Source: JBBQWR01 sp038210495
GTDB taxonomy: Bacteria; Planctomycetota; Planctomycetia; Pirellulales; DATAWG01
Length of the DNA stretch: 64,000 bases
Direction of reading: 5' to 3'
Assembly (NCBI GenBank): GCA_038210495.1
Contig: JBBQWR010000003.1
Location: 1 to 64,000 of the forward strand
Within the stretch, counting starts at the first letter, position 1. Each line of letters starts with the position of its first letter. Below are positions 17,070 to 25,770 of the stretch, piece after piece. The notes under the pieces are model-generated. The model made no database searches. It was given only the letters and a program-made list of their open reading frames with translations, and was not told the DNA's origin. The position numbers and the translations under genes were made by a program.

Positions 17070-17260
17070 ATAAAGCTGAATGCTACAGCAACGGCTCCTG
17101 CCGACGGGCCCCGTCGAGCAAGCGGTCGATTTCGACGCTGCTTGTGATCAGCCGACGGTGGATCGACGGCTGATCCTTGCGCTCCGGCGCCGCGGAAAAG
17201 TCGACCAGCCCCGCAAGGGGCGAAACATACCAGCCCAGGGCAGAGCGAAGCGGCGTAGCC

Positions 17261-17608
17261 GCGGAGCTCCGCCCACGCCGCTGGGACGGATTGTTTCTCG
17301 TGGATACCGGCGCGATCGATTGCTTGGTTCCCGGAAATTGACTGCGCGAAATCGGCATCGAGCCGGAGAGAGAGCGAGTCTACGGACTGGCCGACGGTTC
17401 GCAGATGACTTTCCAAATCGGCGCCGCCCGGTTCGAGTTCATGGGAGAGTTCGTGCCTGCTAACGTCATCTTCGGCGCCGAGCACGTGGAACCGATTCTC
17501 GGCATGATCGCCTTGGAATCGGTCGGCATCGAAGTCGACCCGCGTAGTCAGCGGCTCAAGCGACTGCCGGCGGTGCGATTGAAAGCCGTCCAAGTGAGGC
17601 CTTCATAA
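17261..17608 (+). pseudogene. Clan AA aspartic protease with an in-frame stop
   Basis: One frame reads RRWDGLFLVDTGAIDCLVPGN, then TGA (17339-17341), then LREIGIEPERERVYGLADG and, up to the stop at 17608, FMGEFVPANVIFGAE, PILGMIALESVGIEVDP and RLKRLPAVRLK. These are the blocks of small retropepsin-like (clan AA) proteases common in planctomycetes, including the catalytic DTGA. The stop stands where a codon such as TGG would keep the frame. The usual N-terminus is also missing: upstream DNA (17180-17260) does not look like the family. The rest of the 190-bp gap after the PQQ gene is unassigned. The last 68 codons could start at ATG 17405, but without the active site. Confidence 0.75.
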
Positions 17609-17624
17609 GGTTTCCCGCACGCGA

Positions 17625-18113
17625 TCACTGATTAAACTCCGCAAACGCCCGCACCAGCTTTTCCTCGTCCGCTCTTCCGTCGTAGCCGACTAGGACGAGG
17701 TCGCCGTTGATTTTTGCTGGGCGTGGTTTGTCGTTCAGCATGACGGAGCGGCTTAGGCGGATGGCTTTCAGGTCGTCTTTTTGCTTTTGCTCGCGCTGGT
17801 CGAAGGCGATCAGGTATACCGGCTCGCCCGAGATTTCGAGCGTGTAGGGGGTTCCGTCCGTGCCGACGACCCCCGTGGGCGCCTTGGCGGGCACGCCGGT
17901 TTTGGCGCCGTGGTCTTTGAGATATGTGGCGTAGGCCTGGATCGGGCGGACCACGCCGTAGATCTCGCGCGACTGCTGCCACAAAAATCCGATGAGCAGC
18001 GCGACCAGCAAGAGGCCGAACCCGACGACGGTGACGCGAGACAAAAGCGTCGGCTGCGGAAAGCGAGGCGGATCGGGGAGTTTGGGTCCGGTTGGTCCAA
18101 TTTCGTTTTCCAT
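17625..18113 (-). CDS. Small single-span membrane protein, unknown function
   Basis: The product is 162 residues. A proline-rich cytoplasmic start (GPKLPDPPRFPQP) is followed by one membrane segment (VTVVGFGLLLVALLIGFLW, about 28-46) and a soluble domain of about 115 residues. That domain has alternating strands and helices (YTLEISGEPVYLIAFDQ, INGDLVLVGYDG). I do not recognise a family; such proteins are frequent in planctomycetes. The ATG at 18113 is chosen because the frame above it runs through a REP-like palindrome. It is divergent from the HAD-ATPase gene. Confidence 0.65.
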   Translation of the reverse strand: MENEIGPTGPKLPDPPRFPQPTLLSRVTVVGFGLLLVALLIGFLWQQSREIYGVVRPIQAYATYLKDHGAKTGVPAKAPTGVVGTDGTPYTLEISGEPVYLIAFDQREQKQKDDLKAIRLSRSVMLNDKPRPAKINGDLVLVGYDGRADEEKLVRAFAEFNQ

Positions 18114-18225
18114 TGCAGTCCGCCGTTCATAAGAGAATCGGGTTGTCGGTTGGGTGGTTGGCTGGCTCGATTTTCGTGGATTGCCGACGTGGTGACAAGC
18201 GGCGGAATGAGAGACAATCCGAGAA

Positions 18226-18258
18226 CCCTCACCCCGGCCCTCTCCCAAATGGAGAGGG
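18226..18258. repeat. REP-like palindrome (CCCTCACCCCGGCCCTCTCCC type)
   Basis: CCCTCACCCCGGCCCTCTCC is followed by AAAT and GGAGAGGG, forming a hairpin. It belongs to the same family as copies at 30215-30247 and 59701-59787. It lies between the divergent genes at 17625 and 18344. Confidence 0.75.
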
Positions 18259-18343
18259 AGCAGGCGGCATGGGATTCGCTTCGCGACGGGCTAGCGTAAT
18301 TGTCGCATTGGTTGGAATTCCGAAAAATCATCGGCGCCAAAGT

Positions 18344-20131
18344 ATGTGGTATCTGGTTTTAGCGACCGATTACGACGGGACGGTCGCCACGCATGGCACG
18401 ATTCTGCCTGAGACGGTTAAGTCACTCGAAAGATGCCTCGACTCGGGGCGGAAGCTGGTGATGGTCACGGGGCGCGAATTGCCCGACCTGCAGCGGGTGT
18501 GCCCCCACCTCTCGCTCTTCGAATGGGTCGTCGCGGAAAACGGCGGCTTGCTTTATCGGCCGGCCACGCGCGAGGAGCGGCCGCTGGCCAAGGCCCCGCG
18601 CGAGGATTTTGTGCTCCGGCTGCGCGAGCGCGGCGTTGCCCCGCTGTCCGTCGGCAAGGTCATCGTCGCCACCTGGGAGCCGCATGAGAACACGGTTCTC
18701 CAGACGATTCGCGATCTTGGGCTGGAGATGCAAGTCATCTTCAACAAAGGCGCCGTGATGATATTGCCCACGGGGATCAACAAGGCGACCGGCCTCGCCG
18801 CGGCGCTGGCCGAGATGGGCATTTCCCCGCATAACGTCGTCGGCGTGGGAGACGCGGAAAACGACAACGCCCTGCTTGGCGCCTGCGAAGTCGGAGTCGC
18901 CGTGGCCAACGCCACGCCGCAACTCAAAGACCGCGCCGACTATGTGACCACCGCCGATCATGGGGCCGGGGTCGCTGAATTGATCGATCGGCTGCGAGCC
19001 GATGATCTTTCGAGCTTGGATCAACAGCTCTCGCGGCATTCGATTCTACTGGGCACGCGGGCCGATGGCAGCGAGGTCCGCCTGCCTCCGTATAAGTTGA
19101 ATCTGCTTGTGGCCGGCTCGTCGGGGGGCGGAAAATCGACGACGGCCACGGCCCTGCTCGAGCGGCTCGTCGAGCAGCATTATCAAGTGTGCGTCATCGA
19201 TCCCGAGGGAGACTATCAGGAATTCGAGGGCACCGTCGTGTGCGGCACGGCGCATCAGCCGCCGGCAGCCGATGCGGTGCTGCAGTTGCTCGCGCCGCCG
19301 AAGCAGCATTTGGTAGTCAACTTGATTGGGCTGCCGATTCAAGATCGGCCAGGGTTCTTTTTGAGCCTGCTCACGCGGTTGCAGGACATGCGAACGCAAA
19401 CCGCCCGGCCGCATTGGCTGGTGATCGACGAAGCGCATCATGTACTCCCCTCGACCTGGACGCCGGCCACGGTCTCGCTACCGCGGCATCTGAAGCAGGC
19501 GATGTTCATCACGCTCACACCCGACTTGCTCTCGCCGGCCGTGCTCCAATCGATCGATCGAGTGATTGCGGTCGGCGACCATCCGGACGAAACGCTGCGA
19601 AAGTTCGCCGAGGCTGTTGAAGTGAAGCCGCCCAAACGGTCGCAAAAAAGTCTCGAGCACGGCCAACTGGCGTTATGGACGCCTGGCTCTACCGATCCAC
19701 CGGAGATTATCAAGCTGACGCCGGGCACGGGCGTGCGCCGCCGTCATAGTCGCAAGTATGCGGAAGGAGCGCTCGAGCCGGATCGCAGTTTTTACTTCCG
19801 CGGCCCCGAGGGAAAACTCAACCTGCGGGCTCAAAATCTGATTACGTTTTTGCAGTTAGCCGAAGGAATCGATGACGAGACGTGGCTCTTTCATCTTCGC
19901 GCGGGGGATTACTCGAAGTGGCTCCGCGAAACGATTAAGGATCCGGATTTGGCGGATGAAGCGGCGATGGTCGAGCGGCAGCACGCCATGTCGCCGCTCG
20001 ACAGTCGTGGCCGCATCAAAGCCTCGATCGAAAACCGCTATACGCTTCCCGCTTCACCGGCGACCCCGGTATCCTCTAAGATGTCTTCGCCCGAGGAGCG
20101 CGGCAAAGCGGAGCAGCCCACCGCGAATTAA
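18344..20131 (+). CDS. HAD-IIB phosphatase fused to a HerA/FtsK-like P-loop ATPase
   Basis: The product is 595 residues with two domains. Residues 1-220 are a Cof/sucrose-phosphatase-type HAD hydrolase: nucleophile D9 and D11 in ATDYDGT, VTGRE (motif II), K147 in GINKATG (motif III) and GDAENDNALL (motif IV). Residues 250-500 are an ATPase: Walker A GSSGGGKST (258-266), DPEGDY, and Walker B LVIDEAHH (359-366). The DPEGDY and DEAHH elements are as in HerA/DUF87 proteins. The tail (500-595) is rich in charged residues. HAD-IIB enzymes remove phosphate from sugars or nucleotides; HerA-type ATPases pump DNA or extrude substrates. Which substrate links the two is unknown. The ATG at 18344 starts exactly at the HAD strand; no strong ribosome site is visible. 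Confidence 0.88.
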   Translation: MWYLVLATDYDGTVATHGTILPETVKSLERCLDSGRKLVMVTGRELPDLQRVCPHLSLFEWVVAENGGLLYRPATREERPLAKAPREDFVLRLRERGVAPLSVGKVIVATWEPHENTVLQTIRDLGLEMQVIFNKGAVMILPTGINKATGLAAALAEMGISPHNVVGVGDAENDNALLGACEVGVAVANATPQLKDRADYVTTADHGAGVAELIDRLRADDLSSLDQQLSRHSILLGTRADGSEVRLPPYKLNLLVAGSSGGGKSTTATALLERLVEQHYQVCVIDPEGDYQEFEGTVVCGTAHQPPAADAVLQLLAPPKQHLVVNLIGLPIQDRPGFFLSLLTRLQDMRTQTARPHWLVIDEAHHVLPSTWTPATVSLPRHLKQAMFITLTPDLLSPAVLQSIDRVIAVGDHPDETLRKFAEAVEVKPPKRSQKSLEHGQLALWTPGSTDPPEIIKLTPGTGVRRRHSRKYAEGALEPDRSFYFRGPEGKLNLRAQNLITFLQLAEGIDDETWLFHLRAGDYSKWLRETIKDPDLADEAAMVERQHAMSPLDSRGRIKASIENRYTLPASPATPVSSKMSSPEERGKAEQPTAN

Positions 20132-20177
20132 ACGAGCGCATAACATGGTACTCGCCGCGCAATGAAAGCGATCGGCG

Positions 20178-20606
20178 TTAGCCGCCGCCGATTTCACGCA
20201 CGTGCCGAAGATACACCGCCAGCGGCGTCGGTTTCAGAGCGTTGAACAGTCGAGTGTCCGCCGTAATTAATACACAACCGCGGTCCACTGCCAACGCCAC
20301 ATACATGGAGTCGTAAACACTTCGACCCGTGGTTATCGCCAATTCGACGGCTTGGACCATCATCGTTTGACTGGGGACGATTTGCAGAGGAACCTGCAGT
20401 AGCGTCGTGGCCATGACACGAATATCTTCCTTGGCAAGCAGTCCACGACTGACGCGCTTCCAAATGATGTTACCTAACTCGCTCCATATTAGGTCGGGCG
20501 CCAGCAACTGGTTTCTTTCGGAAATCAACTGGGTGCTTTCCGTGGAAAATTCTTCGTCGAAGCACCATTTGGCTGCAACGCTTGCGTCGATAACGAGCAA
20601 ACTCAT
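20178..20606 (-). CDS. vapC: PIN-domain toxin (VapC/FitB type)
   Basis: The product is 142 residues. It has the four acidic PIN residues: D7 (LLVIDAS), E43 (WSELGN), D99 (SVYDSMYVALA) and D117 (TADTRLF). PIN toxins are Mg-dependent ribonucleases cutting tRNA, rRNA or mRNA. The start overlaps the antitoxin stop as ATGA, the usual coupling. The genes around it are not mobile, so it is a stand-alone chromosomal toxin-antitoxin module. Confidence 0.9.
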   Translation of the reverse strand: MSLLVIDASVAAKWCFDEEFSTESTQLISERNQLLAPDLIWSELGNIIWKRVSRGLLAKEDIRVMATTLLQVPLQIVPSQTMMVQAVELAITTGRSVYDSMYVALAVDRGCVLITADTRLFNALKPTPLAVYLRHVREIGGG

Positions 20607-20830
20607 CTGAGGCGATCTTCGGCGATAAGTTCCGAGCTGTCTGAAAACTTGTGGCCGAGACTCTTTCTGAGCGCTCGAAGAGCCTTGCGCGCCTCCGCCG
20701 GGGAATAACCCGCGGCAGACTGCAGAATTGAACGGGCCTCTCCCTCTAAGGAACGGCCATTCGAATTGGCTCTCGATTTCAATCGAGCTACAACTTTTTC
20801 ATCGAGCCCGCGAATCAATATTTGCGCCAT
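20603..20830 (-). CDS. vapB: FitA/VapB-type ribbon-helix-helix antitoxin
   Basis: The product is 75 residues. The N-terminus (AQILIRGLDEKVVARLKSRA, then GRSLEGEARSIL) is the ribbon-helix-helix fold of FitA-like antitoxins. The C-terminal half (ALRKSLGHKFSDSSELI) would wrap the toxin. GGAGGG lies about 8 bases before the ATG. The protein should bind both the toxin and its own promoter, where two GATATC sites overlap the -10 region. Confidence 0.88.
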   Translation of the reverse strand: MAQILIRGLDEKVVARLKSRANSNGRSLEGEARSILQSAAGYSPAEARKALRALRKSLGHKFSDSSELIAEDRLR

Positions 20831-20849
20831 GAGTTGGCCCTCCGCAAAA

Positions 20850-20877
20850 ATGATATCACATTGATATCGAAGTGCAA
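20850..20877 (-). promoter_or_regulatory. Toxin-antitoxin promoter overlapped by two GATATC operator half-sites
   Basis: On the minus strand, TTGCAC (20877-20872), a 16-bp spacer and TATCAT (20855-20850) form a sigma70-like promoter. GATATC occurs at 20852-20857 and 20863-20868, 11 bp or one helical turn apart. This suits a ribbon-helix-helix repressor. Confidence 0.6.
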
Positions 20878-21088
20878 GGGCTGGACCGAGTTTCCGCCAC
20901 CCGGCTATTAGGCTGCTTACAACTTGGGATCACCGCTTCGTGCTGTTGGTAATCCTGACGCCGGTCGGGATGACTCCGGTGGAATACGCGCGCAATCCTT
21001 GACATCGCCGATCGGTGGGGCCAAGATCAAAAGGTCATTGCGGTCTGCCCACCTGCCCAAATTTCATATCTTGCCTTGAGGTTCCCCG

Positions 21089-22429
21089 ATGAGTCGCACT
21101 CAATCGTCGCGCCGTGAGTTTCTGAAGAAATCGTCGGCGGTGGCCGCGGCCGGCGCCGCCATTCCCTATTTTTCCTGGACCCAGAAGGCGTTCTCCAACG
21201 ACGCGAAAAACGATCGCCCCAGGATCGGCTGCATCGGCGTGGGCAGCATGGGCTCGGGCGATGCGCAGCAACATAGCGGTTTCGGCGATATTCTGGCCGT
21301 GTGCGATGTCGACGCCACGCACGCCGAACGCGCCAAGCAAGATCCGCATATCGGCAAAGGCAAGGCCGACGTCTACGGCGACTATCGCAAGGTGCTCGAT
21401 CGCAAGGATATCGACGTCGTGAGCGTCGTAACGCCCGACCACTGGCATGTGAAGATCGCGATCGAGGCGCTCGAGGCCGGCAAGCATGTGTTCTGCCAGA
21501 AGCCGCTCACGCTGACGCTCGAGGAAAATCAGCTCATCCGCAAGGCGTGTGAGAAGTTCAAGGATCGCGTGTTCATCGTCGGCACGCAGCAGCGGTCGGA
21601 CAACAACTTGTTTCTCCGCGCCGTGAACATGGTCCACAAGGGCCTGCTCGGCGAGATTCAGAAAATCACGGTCGGCATCAATGGTTCGCCGCAGGGTGGC
21701 CCGTTCATGAAGCAGGAGCCGCCGAAGGAGCTGGATTGGAATTTTTGGCTCGGTCAGGCGCCGAAGGTCGACTACATGGAAAAGCGTTGCCACTATGAAT
21801 TCCGCTGGTGGTACGAATACTCCGGCGGCAAGTTCACCGATTGGGGCGCCCATCACGTCGATATCGCGACCTGGGCCATCAAACACGATCAGCAGGGCAT
21901 GGGCCCGATCGAGATCGACGGGACCGACGCCAAGCATCCCGTGCCGTTCAAGGACGGGTATCCGACGGTCGACAACAAGTACAACACGGCCCACGACTTC
22001 GCCGTGAAGTGCAAGTACGCCAATGGCATCGAAATGACAATCGACAGCCGGAGCGAAAACGGCGTGCTGTTCGAGGGGACGAAGGGCCGTATTTTCGTCA
22101 GCCGCGGCAAAATTGCGGGCAAGCCAATCGAAGAAAAGTGGGACAAGGATCAGTTCGGACCCGCCGACCTTCAGGTGCTGTACAAAGGCAAGCCGCCGGA
22201 AGGGCACAAGGCCAACTTCTTCCGCTGCGTTCGCGAAGGAGGCTTGCCGGTCTCCGACGTGTTCACGCATGTGATGACGATGAACACGTGCCATCTCGCG
22301 GCGATCGCGGCACGGTTCAATCGGACGATCAAATGGGATCCGAAAGCCGAGAAAATCGTGGGCGACGATCAAGCCGCGACGCTGTTCTCGCGTAAAGAGC
22401 GCGAAGGGTTCGACATCCATCACGTTTAA
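21089..22429 (+). CDS. Tat-exported Gfo/Idh/MocA family oxidoreductase
   Basis: The product is 446 residues. A twin-arginine signal, SRREFLKKSSAVAAAGAAI, precedes the NAD(P)-binding fold (RIGCIGVGSMGSGD, about 48-62). The family's catalytic-Lys motif appears as GKHVFCQKPLT (usually EKP). The C-terminal sheet domain has WWYEYSGGKFTDWGAHHVDIA. Planctomycetes carry dozens of these periplasmic enzymes. Some oxidise C3 of sugars, which would fit with DUF1080 hydrolases (one at 3681-4418). It is followed by a secreted concanavalin-like protein on the same strand. Substrate is unknown. The start is supported by the signal peptide and GAGG 10 bases upstream. Confidence 0.93.
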   Translation: MSRTQSSRREFLKKSSAVAAAGAAIPYFSWTQKAFSNDAKNDRPRIGCIGVGSMGSGDAQQHSGFGDILAVCDVDATHAERAKQDPHIGKGKADVYGDYRKVLDRKDIDVVSVVTPDHWHVKIAIEALEAGKHVFCQKPLTLTLEENQLIRKACEKFKDRVFIVGTQQRSDNNLFLRAVNMVHKGLLGEIQKITVGINGSPQGGPFMKQEPPKELDWNFWLGQAPKVDYMEKRCHYEFRWWYEYSGGKFTDWGAHHVDIATWAIKHDQQGMGPIEIDGTDAKHPVPFKDGYPTVDNKYNTAHDFAVKCKYANGIEMTIDSRSENGVLFEGTKGRIFVSRGKIAGKPIEEKWDKDQFGPADLQVLYKGKPPEGHKANFFRCVREGGLPVSDVFTHVMTMNTCHLAAIAARFNRTIKWDPKAEKIVGDDQAATLFSRKEREGFDIHHV

Positions 22430-22523
22430 ACGCGGAATGGACGTTCGTCGCGTGTCCGGTCATTTTTCTGAATTGAGCCGCCCGCTTAGCCGACGCTCGG
22501 GGCGAGGAATTAGAAAGAACCCA

Positions 22524-23240
22524 ATGTCTCGCATCAACTGCGGCGTCTTGTCTTGCATCGCCGTTTTCGGCGCCGCGATAGCAATTTTCGGCGTCAAACC
22601 GACGCTCGCGGCAGACGACAAAGCCGCGACGAAGCCAACGGCACAGGTTTCTTTCGAGGACTCCTTCGCGCACGGCGCCGACCACTGGAGTCCCAGCGAC
22701 CCGGCCGCTTGGAAAATCATCGACGCCGCCCAAGGCAAAGCCTATTCGCTGACCAAGCTAAGCAGTTACAAGCCGCCGCATCGCAGCCCGTTGGGTTTCA
22801 GCTTGATTAAGGACATCACCGTCGGCGATTTCACGCTCGATGTCGACGCCCAGAGCACGATCAAGGAGTATCCGCACCAGGATTTGTGCTTGTTCTTCGG
22901 CTATCAAGACCCGGACCATTTCTACTACGCCCACTTAGGACGAAAAACGGACGAGCACGCGAACCAAATCTTTATCGTCGATGGTCGCGACCGGGAAAAG
23001 ATTTCCACCAAGACGACCGAGGGCACGGTCTGGGGCACGACATGGCATCATCTGCGCGTGACGCGAAGCGTGAGCGACGGGTCGATCGCTGTTTATTTTG
23101 ACGACATGGAGGCGCCCGCGATGATCGCCGCCGACAAGCACTTTACCTGGGGTCAAGTCGGCGTCGGCTCTTTCGATGACACGGGCAGCTTCGCCAACGT
23201 GAAGCTCACCGGCACGAAAGCCGAGCGGTCCGTCAAATAA
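22524..23240 (+). CDS. Secreted concanavalin/LamG-like domain protein
   Basis: The product is 238 residues. The signal peptide is MSRINCGVLSCIAVFGAAIAIF followed by TLAAD. The mature part has the beta-sandwich pattern of laminin-G/DUF1080-like sugar-binding proteins: VSFEDSFAHGADHWSPSDPA, FTLDVDAQST, DLCLFFGYQDPDHFYYAHLG, WHHLRVTRS, IAVYFDDMEAP and VGVGSFDDTGSFANVKL. This predicts a carbohydrate ligand, but no catalytic residues are recognised. The start at 22524 is chosen for the signal peptide; the frame above it has no coding character. It lies 95 bp after the Gfo/Idh/MocA gene and probably shares its transcript. Confidence 0.8.
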   Translation: MSRINCGVLSCIAVFGAAIAIFGVKPTLAADDKAATKPTAQVSFEDSFAHGADHWSPSDPAAWKIIDAAQGKAYSLTKLSSYKPPHRSPLGFSLIKDITVGDFTLDVDAQSTIKEYPHQDLCLFFGYQDPDHFYYAHLGRKTDEHANQIFIVDGRDREKISTKTTEGTVWGTTWHHLRVTRSVSDGSIAVYFDDMEAPAMIAADKHFTWGQVGVGSFDDTGSFANVKLTGTKAERSVK

Positions 23241-23344
23241 CATAGTCGCGGCATTCTGCTGCGTCGCAACTCAGCTAAAATCGGTTCGTCGGTAAGCGCC
23301 GACCGCGCCGCTTCGATCCAAATCCAAATTCCGATTTACTCGGC

Positions 23345-23755
23345 TCAATTCACGATGGACAGTGGAAATCCCAATCTCACAATACGTTCAAAATGACGAG
23401 TGTTGCCCGTTGCAAGTACGATATCGTTTTGGATGGCGGTAGCGGCGATCATCGGATCAGCGCGGCCTATGGGCTGGCCAAATCGCTCAAGTTCGCCATA
23501 AATTCGGCCGGCCAAAGCGCCCGCATCTCGATCGAGCGAGACCACGTCTTCCAAGGCGAGGCTCTTTAAAAGCAAATCGATCTTCAATTGGCGACCAAGT
23601 CGTTGTAATCCCTTCACAACTTCGACGATCGTGATGGTAGAAATCGTAAAGCGACCGAAGATGTCGCGGTAACGCTCGGCGCAGTCGCGAATGCGCGCAT
23701 TTTTTCCCTTGATGATTTCCGAGAATGTGTCGGTATCAAGGAGCGTCTTCTGCAT
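23345..23755 (-). CDS. vapC: PIN-domain toxin (VapC), second module
   Basis: The product is 136 residues. PIN acidic positions are D7 or D9 (LLDTDTFSE), E45 (TIVEVVKGL) and D100 (GRADPMIAATA); the fourth position is Asn (ATGNTRHF), as in many VapC. The predicted activity is RNA cleavage. The gene overlaps the preceding antitoxin gene by 20 bp. It is not closely similar to the PIN toxin at 20178-20606. Confidence 0.9.
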   Translation of the reverse strand: MQKTLLDTDTFSEIIKGKNARIRDCAERYRDIFGRFTISTITIVEVVKGLQRLGRQLKIDLLLKSLALEDVVSLDRDAGALAGRIYGELERFGQPIGRADPMIAATAIQNDIVLATGNTRHFERIVRLGFPLSIVN

Positions 23756-24005
23756 CGGCAGTAACTCGTAGCGAATCCCGTGCGCGCCCGATCATCGCGG
23801 CTTCTAAAACTCGGTCCACCAGTTCTGGCTCATCCGCCATGAGGCCAATCAAGGTCTCGCCGTGGCCACGGTGAGCAGCAGGGGATTCCACTGAAGTTGG
23901 ATCAAAATGGGCCGAGCGAGCCAAAAGTTTCGACAATTCTAACTTTTCGGCGTCGGACAGCTTTAGAACAGTTTGTGTCAGTTCATCCCATTCTGCTCGT
24001 GTCAT
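23736..24005 (-). CDS. Antitoxin partner of the second PIN toxin
   Basis: The product is 89 residues. It starts MTRAEWDELTQTVLKLSDAEKLELSKLLA, a helix pair of the kind seen in VapB-like/addiction-module antitoxins where 'L-s-x-E-r-x-x-L' repeats occur. The C-terminus is acidic. It has no obvious ribbon-helix-helix, so the type of DNA-binding is unclear. Its position just before a vapC and the 20-bp overlap support the antitoxin call. Confidence 0.75.
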   Translation of the reverse strand: MTRAEWDELTQTVLKLSDAEKLELSKLLARSAHFDPTSVESPAAHRGHGETLIGLMADEPELVDRVLEAAMIGRARDSLRVTADAEDAP

Positions 24006-24079
24006 TTGAGTATTCTACCATAATAATTACACGTTCATCAAACACTGCGCAGCAAGATCCGGGGGCATGTATTCCATGC

Positions 24080-24628
24080 CTACGGCTTCACCGGCTCTTT
24101 CGGTTTCGCGTCTTTCCCGGCGTGCGTGATACGCCCGAACATATTGCCGCCGTGCTGGGCCCCGCTCCATGTGCCGGCGAATTGATTGTCGGAAATCAAC
24201 ACGCGGGACGAAAATGTCCCCAGACCGGGCAGATTGACGCTGTCGAGCGAGATCACTGGCGTGTCGCCCGCCCACAGCACGGCTAGCGGAATGGGCAATG
24301 TGAGATCGTGGCCGTTATACACGATTCGCGCGGTGAAAATCCAAGTGTCGCCGGTCGCCTTCACGACTTTGTCGATCACATACCGCGATTCGTGCGGCTT
24401 GGCGTCGCTGGGGCCTTCGGTGAAGTAGCCATCCAGCGTCGCGCCGGTTAGCGTCTCGGAAAATCGTTTTTCGAGCGAGTCCTTGTCGAGTTTCTTGCTT
24501 GGCGCCGCAGGCGTGTTCGCATCGTCGGCTGCCCGAGCCAGACCGGCCATCGATGCCACCGTGAGAATCGAAGTCAGCGTGAGAATCGAAGCCAAACCGA
24601 CCGACAGATTCGCGTGGCTGCGTGTCAT
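24080..24628 (-). CDS. Secreted protein of unknown function
   Basis: The product is 182 residues. It has a Sec signal peptide with hydrophobic core (LASILTLTSILTVASMAGLARAAD). The mature domain is about 145 residues, predicted mainly beta (TLDGYFTEGP, SRYVIDKVVKATGDTWIFTARIVYNGHDLTLPIPL, TPVISLDSV, FAGTWSGAQHGGNMFGRI). Such proteins with a GTFS-x-R and FxGTWSG pattern are common in planctomycetes, and I do not know a function. It shares the strand with the TIM-barrel gene upstream (38-bp gap) and may be in one operon with it. Confidence 0.75.
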   Translation of the reverse strand: MTRSHANLSVGLASILTLTSILTVASMAGLARAADDANTPAAPSKKLDKDSLEKRFSETLTGATLDGYFTEGPSDAKPHESRYVIDKVVKATGDTWIFTARIVYNGHDLTLPIPLAVLWAGDTPVISLDSVNLPGLGTFSSRVLISDNQFAGTWSGAQHGGNMFGRITHAGKDAKPKEPVKP

Positions 24629-24666
24629 CGAAAAGTCTCCCCGTAATCGCGGTTTTTCGTGGTGGG

Positions 24667-25449
24667 CTACAAGCTGCGCAGATATTCTACCGTCGCCGCA
24701 ATCTCGACGACAGGATCGTCGGAGGCAGGGCGTTGGATTGTGAGATAACCTCGGTAATCGTGTTGTTCGAGCTGTCCGAGCAGATTGGGAAAATCCGCCG
24801 TGCCGCGACCGAGCAGCGTTTCGACGCCGCGCCCGCGAGCCAAATCGCGAGTCGCGTCGGTGGCATGGACATGCTTGATATGGCTTCCGAGAGCGTCGAT
24901 CGCGTCCGAGGGCGAATACCCGTTGACGATCAAATTAGCCGGATCGAGGTCCACGCCGATCGAGCCATCCGGCAGGGCGGCAATGAGCCGCGCCAAATCG
25001 GCGCCGCTTTCGCTACCGGTCTTCGCGGCCAAAAACGCGCCGGCTCGCTGACTGAATCGCCCCAGTTCGGCCAGCACGTCGACAAGTTGATTCCAAGCCA
25101 AGCCGGTCGACTCGCTCGGAACCTGGCCCACATGATTGACGACCACCGGGGCGCCAAGCTGATACGCCATTGCGAGAACCTCCTTCGTGGCGGCCACGCG
25201 GGCCTCGAGCTGATCGGGCTCGTCGTAGCCCCGGCGCGTGGAAAACGAAAGAGCGGCGACTTTAAGTCCCGCATCGGCAATCAGCTTTTTCACCTGCCGG
25301 AGGGCCGTTTGAGTGAGCTCGGCCGGTCGAAGCTCGGTTCGGGCGTCGATCTCGACCGCCTGAGCGCCGAGCCGCGACGCGACGACGATCGCTTGCCGCA
25401 GCGGTCGGCGAAGACTGGCGGTTTGAATGCTGATTTTGAGCGCCGGCAT
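24667..25449 (-). CDS. Sugar phosphate isomerase/epimerase-like TIM barrel
   Basis: The product is 260 residues. Strand-end residues of the xylose-isomerase-like fold are seen: LGAQAVEIDAR, VVVNHVGQVP, IGVDLDPANLIVNGY, HIKHVHATDATRDLARGRG and YRGYLTIQRPA. The Asp, His and Glu/Gln positions fit a divalent-metal site, but the last ligand (ILER in classic members) reads TIQR, so activity is uncertain. The ATG at 25449 is the natural family start (MPALKISIQTASLRRP). It is divergent from the yajC gene. Substrate is unknown. Confidence 0.85.
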   Translation of the reverse strand: MPALKISIQTASLRRPLRQAIVVASRLGAQAVEIDARTELRPAELTQTALRQVKKLIADAGLKVAALSFSTRRGYDEPDQLEARVAATKEVLAMAYQLGAPVVVNHVGQVPSESTGLAWNQLVDVLAELGRFSQRAGAFLAAKTGSESGADLARLIAALPDGSIGVDLDPANLIVNGYSPSDAIDALGSHIKHVHATDATRDLARGRGVETLLGRGTADFPNLLGQLEQHDYRGYLTIQRPASDDPVVEIAATVEYLRSL

Positions 25450-25770
25450 GGCGACCTCGGATTGGAACAATGGCGTCGCCGGCAAACTTTGTCGCCGCGC
25501 GATCCGCGTCTTCCATCGTACCATGTCGCAGCCAATTGCCGATGGCCCCGCCTATTCGCACGGGAGGCCAAGTCGCGGTCCGTGTCTTGCGCGGCTGGGT
25601 GGTAACTCGACGACTGGAAAATTTGATCGAGTGGGCGGTACCCCAGTCGCGTGGCGGCGCGATAGCTAGCCTTGCCCCTTTTCCCGCAAGGATTTATGAT
25701 ACCGAGCTTCCCCCAGGTTTGCCAAATTCGGCCGCCGGGCGAACCGCTTTTATTTCAGGGATTCAACCAC

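Noticed and set aside
21035..22423. 462-codon frame opposite the Gfo/Idh/MocA gene
   Set aside because: Shadow frame; composition typical of antisense high-GC DNA.
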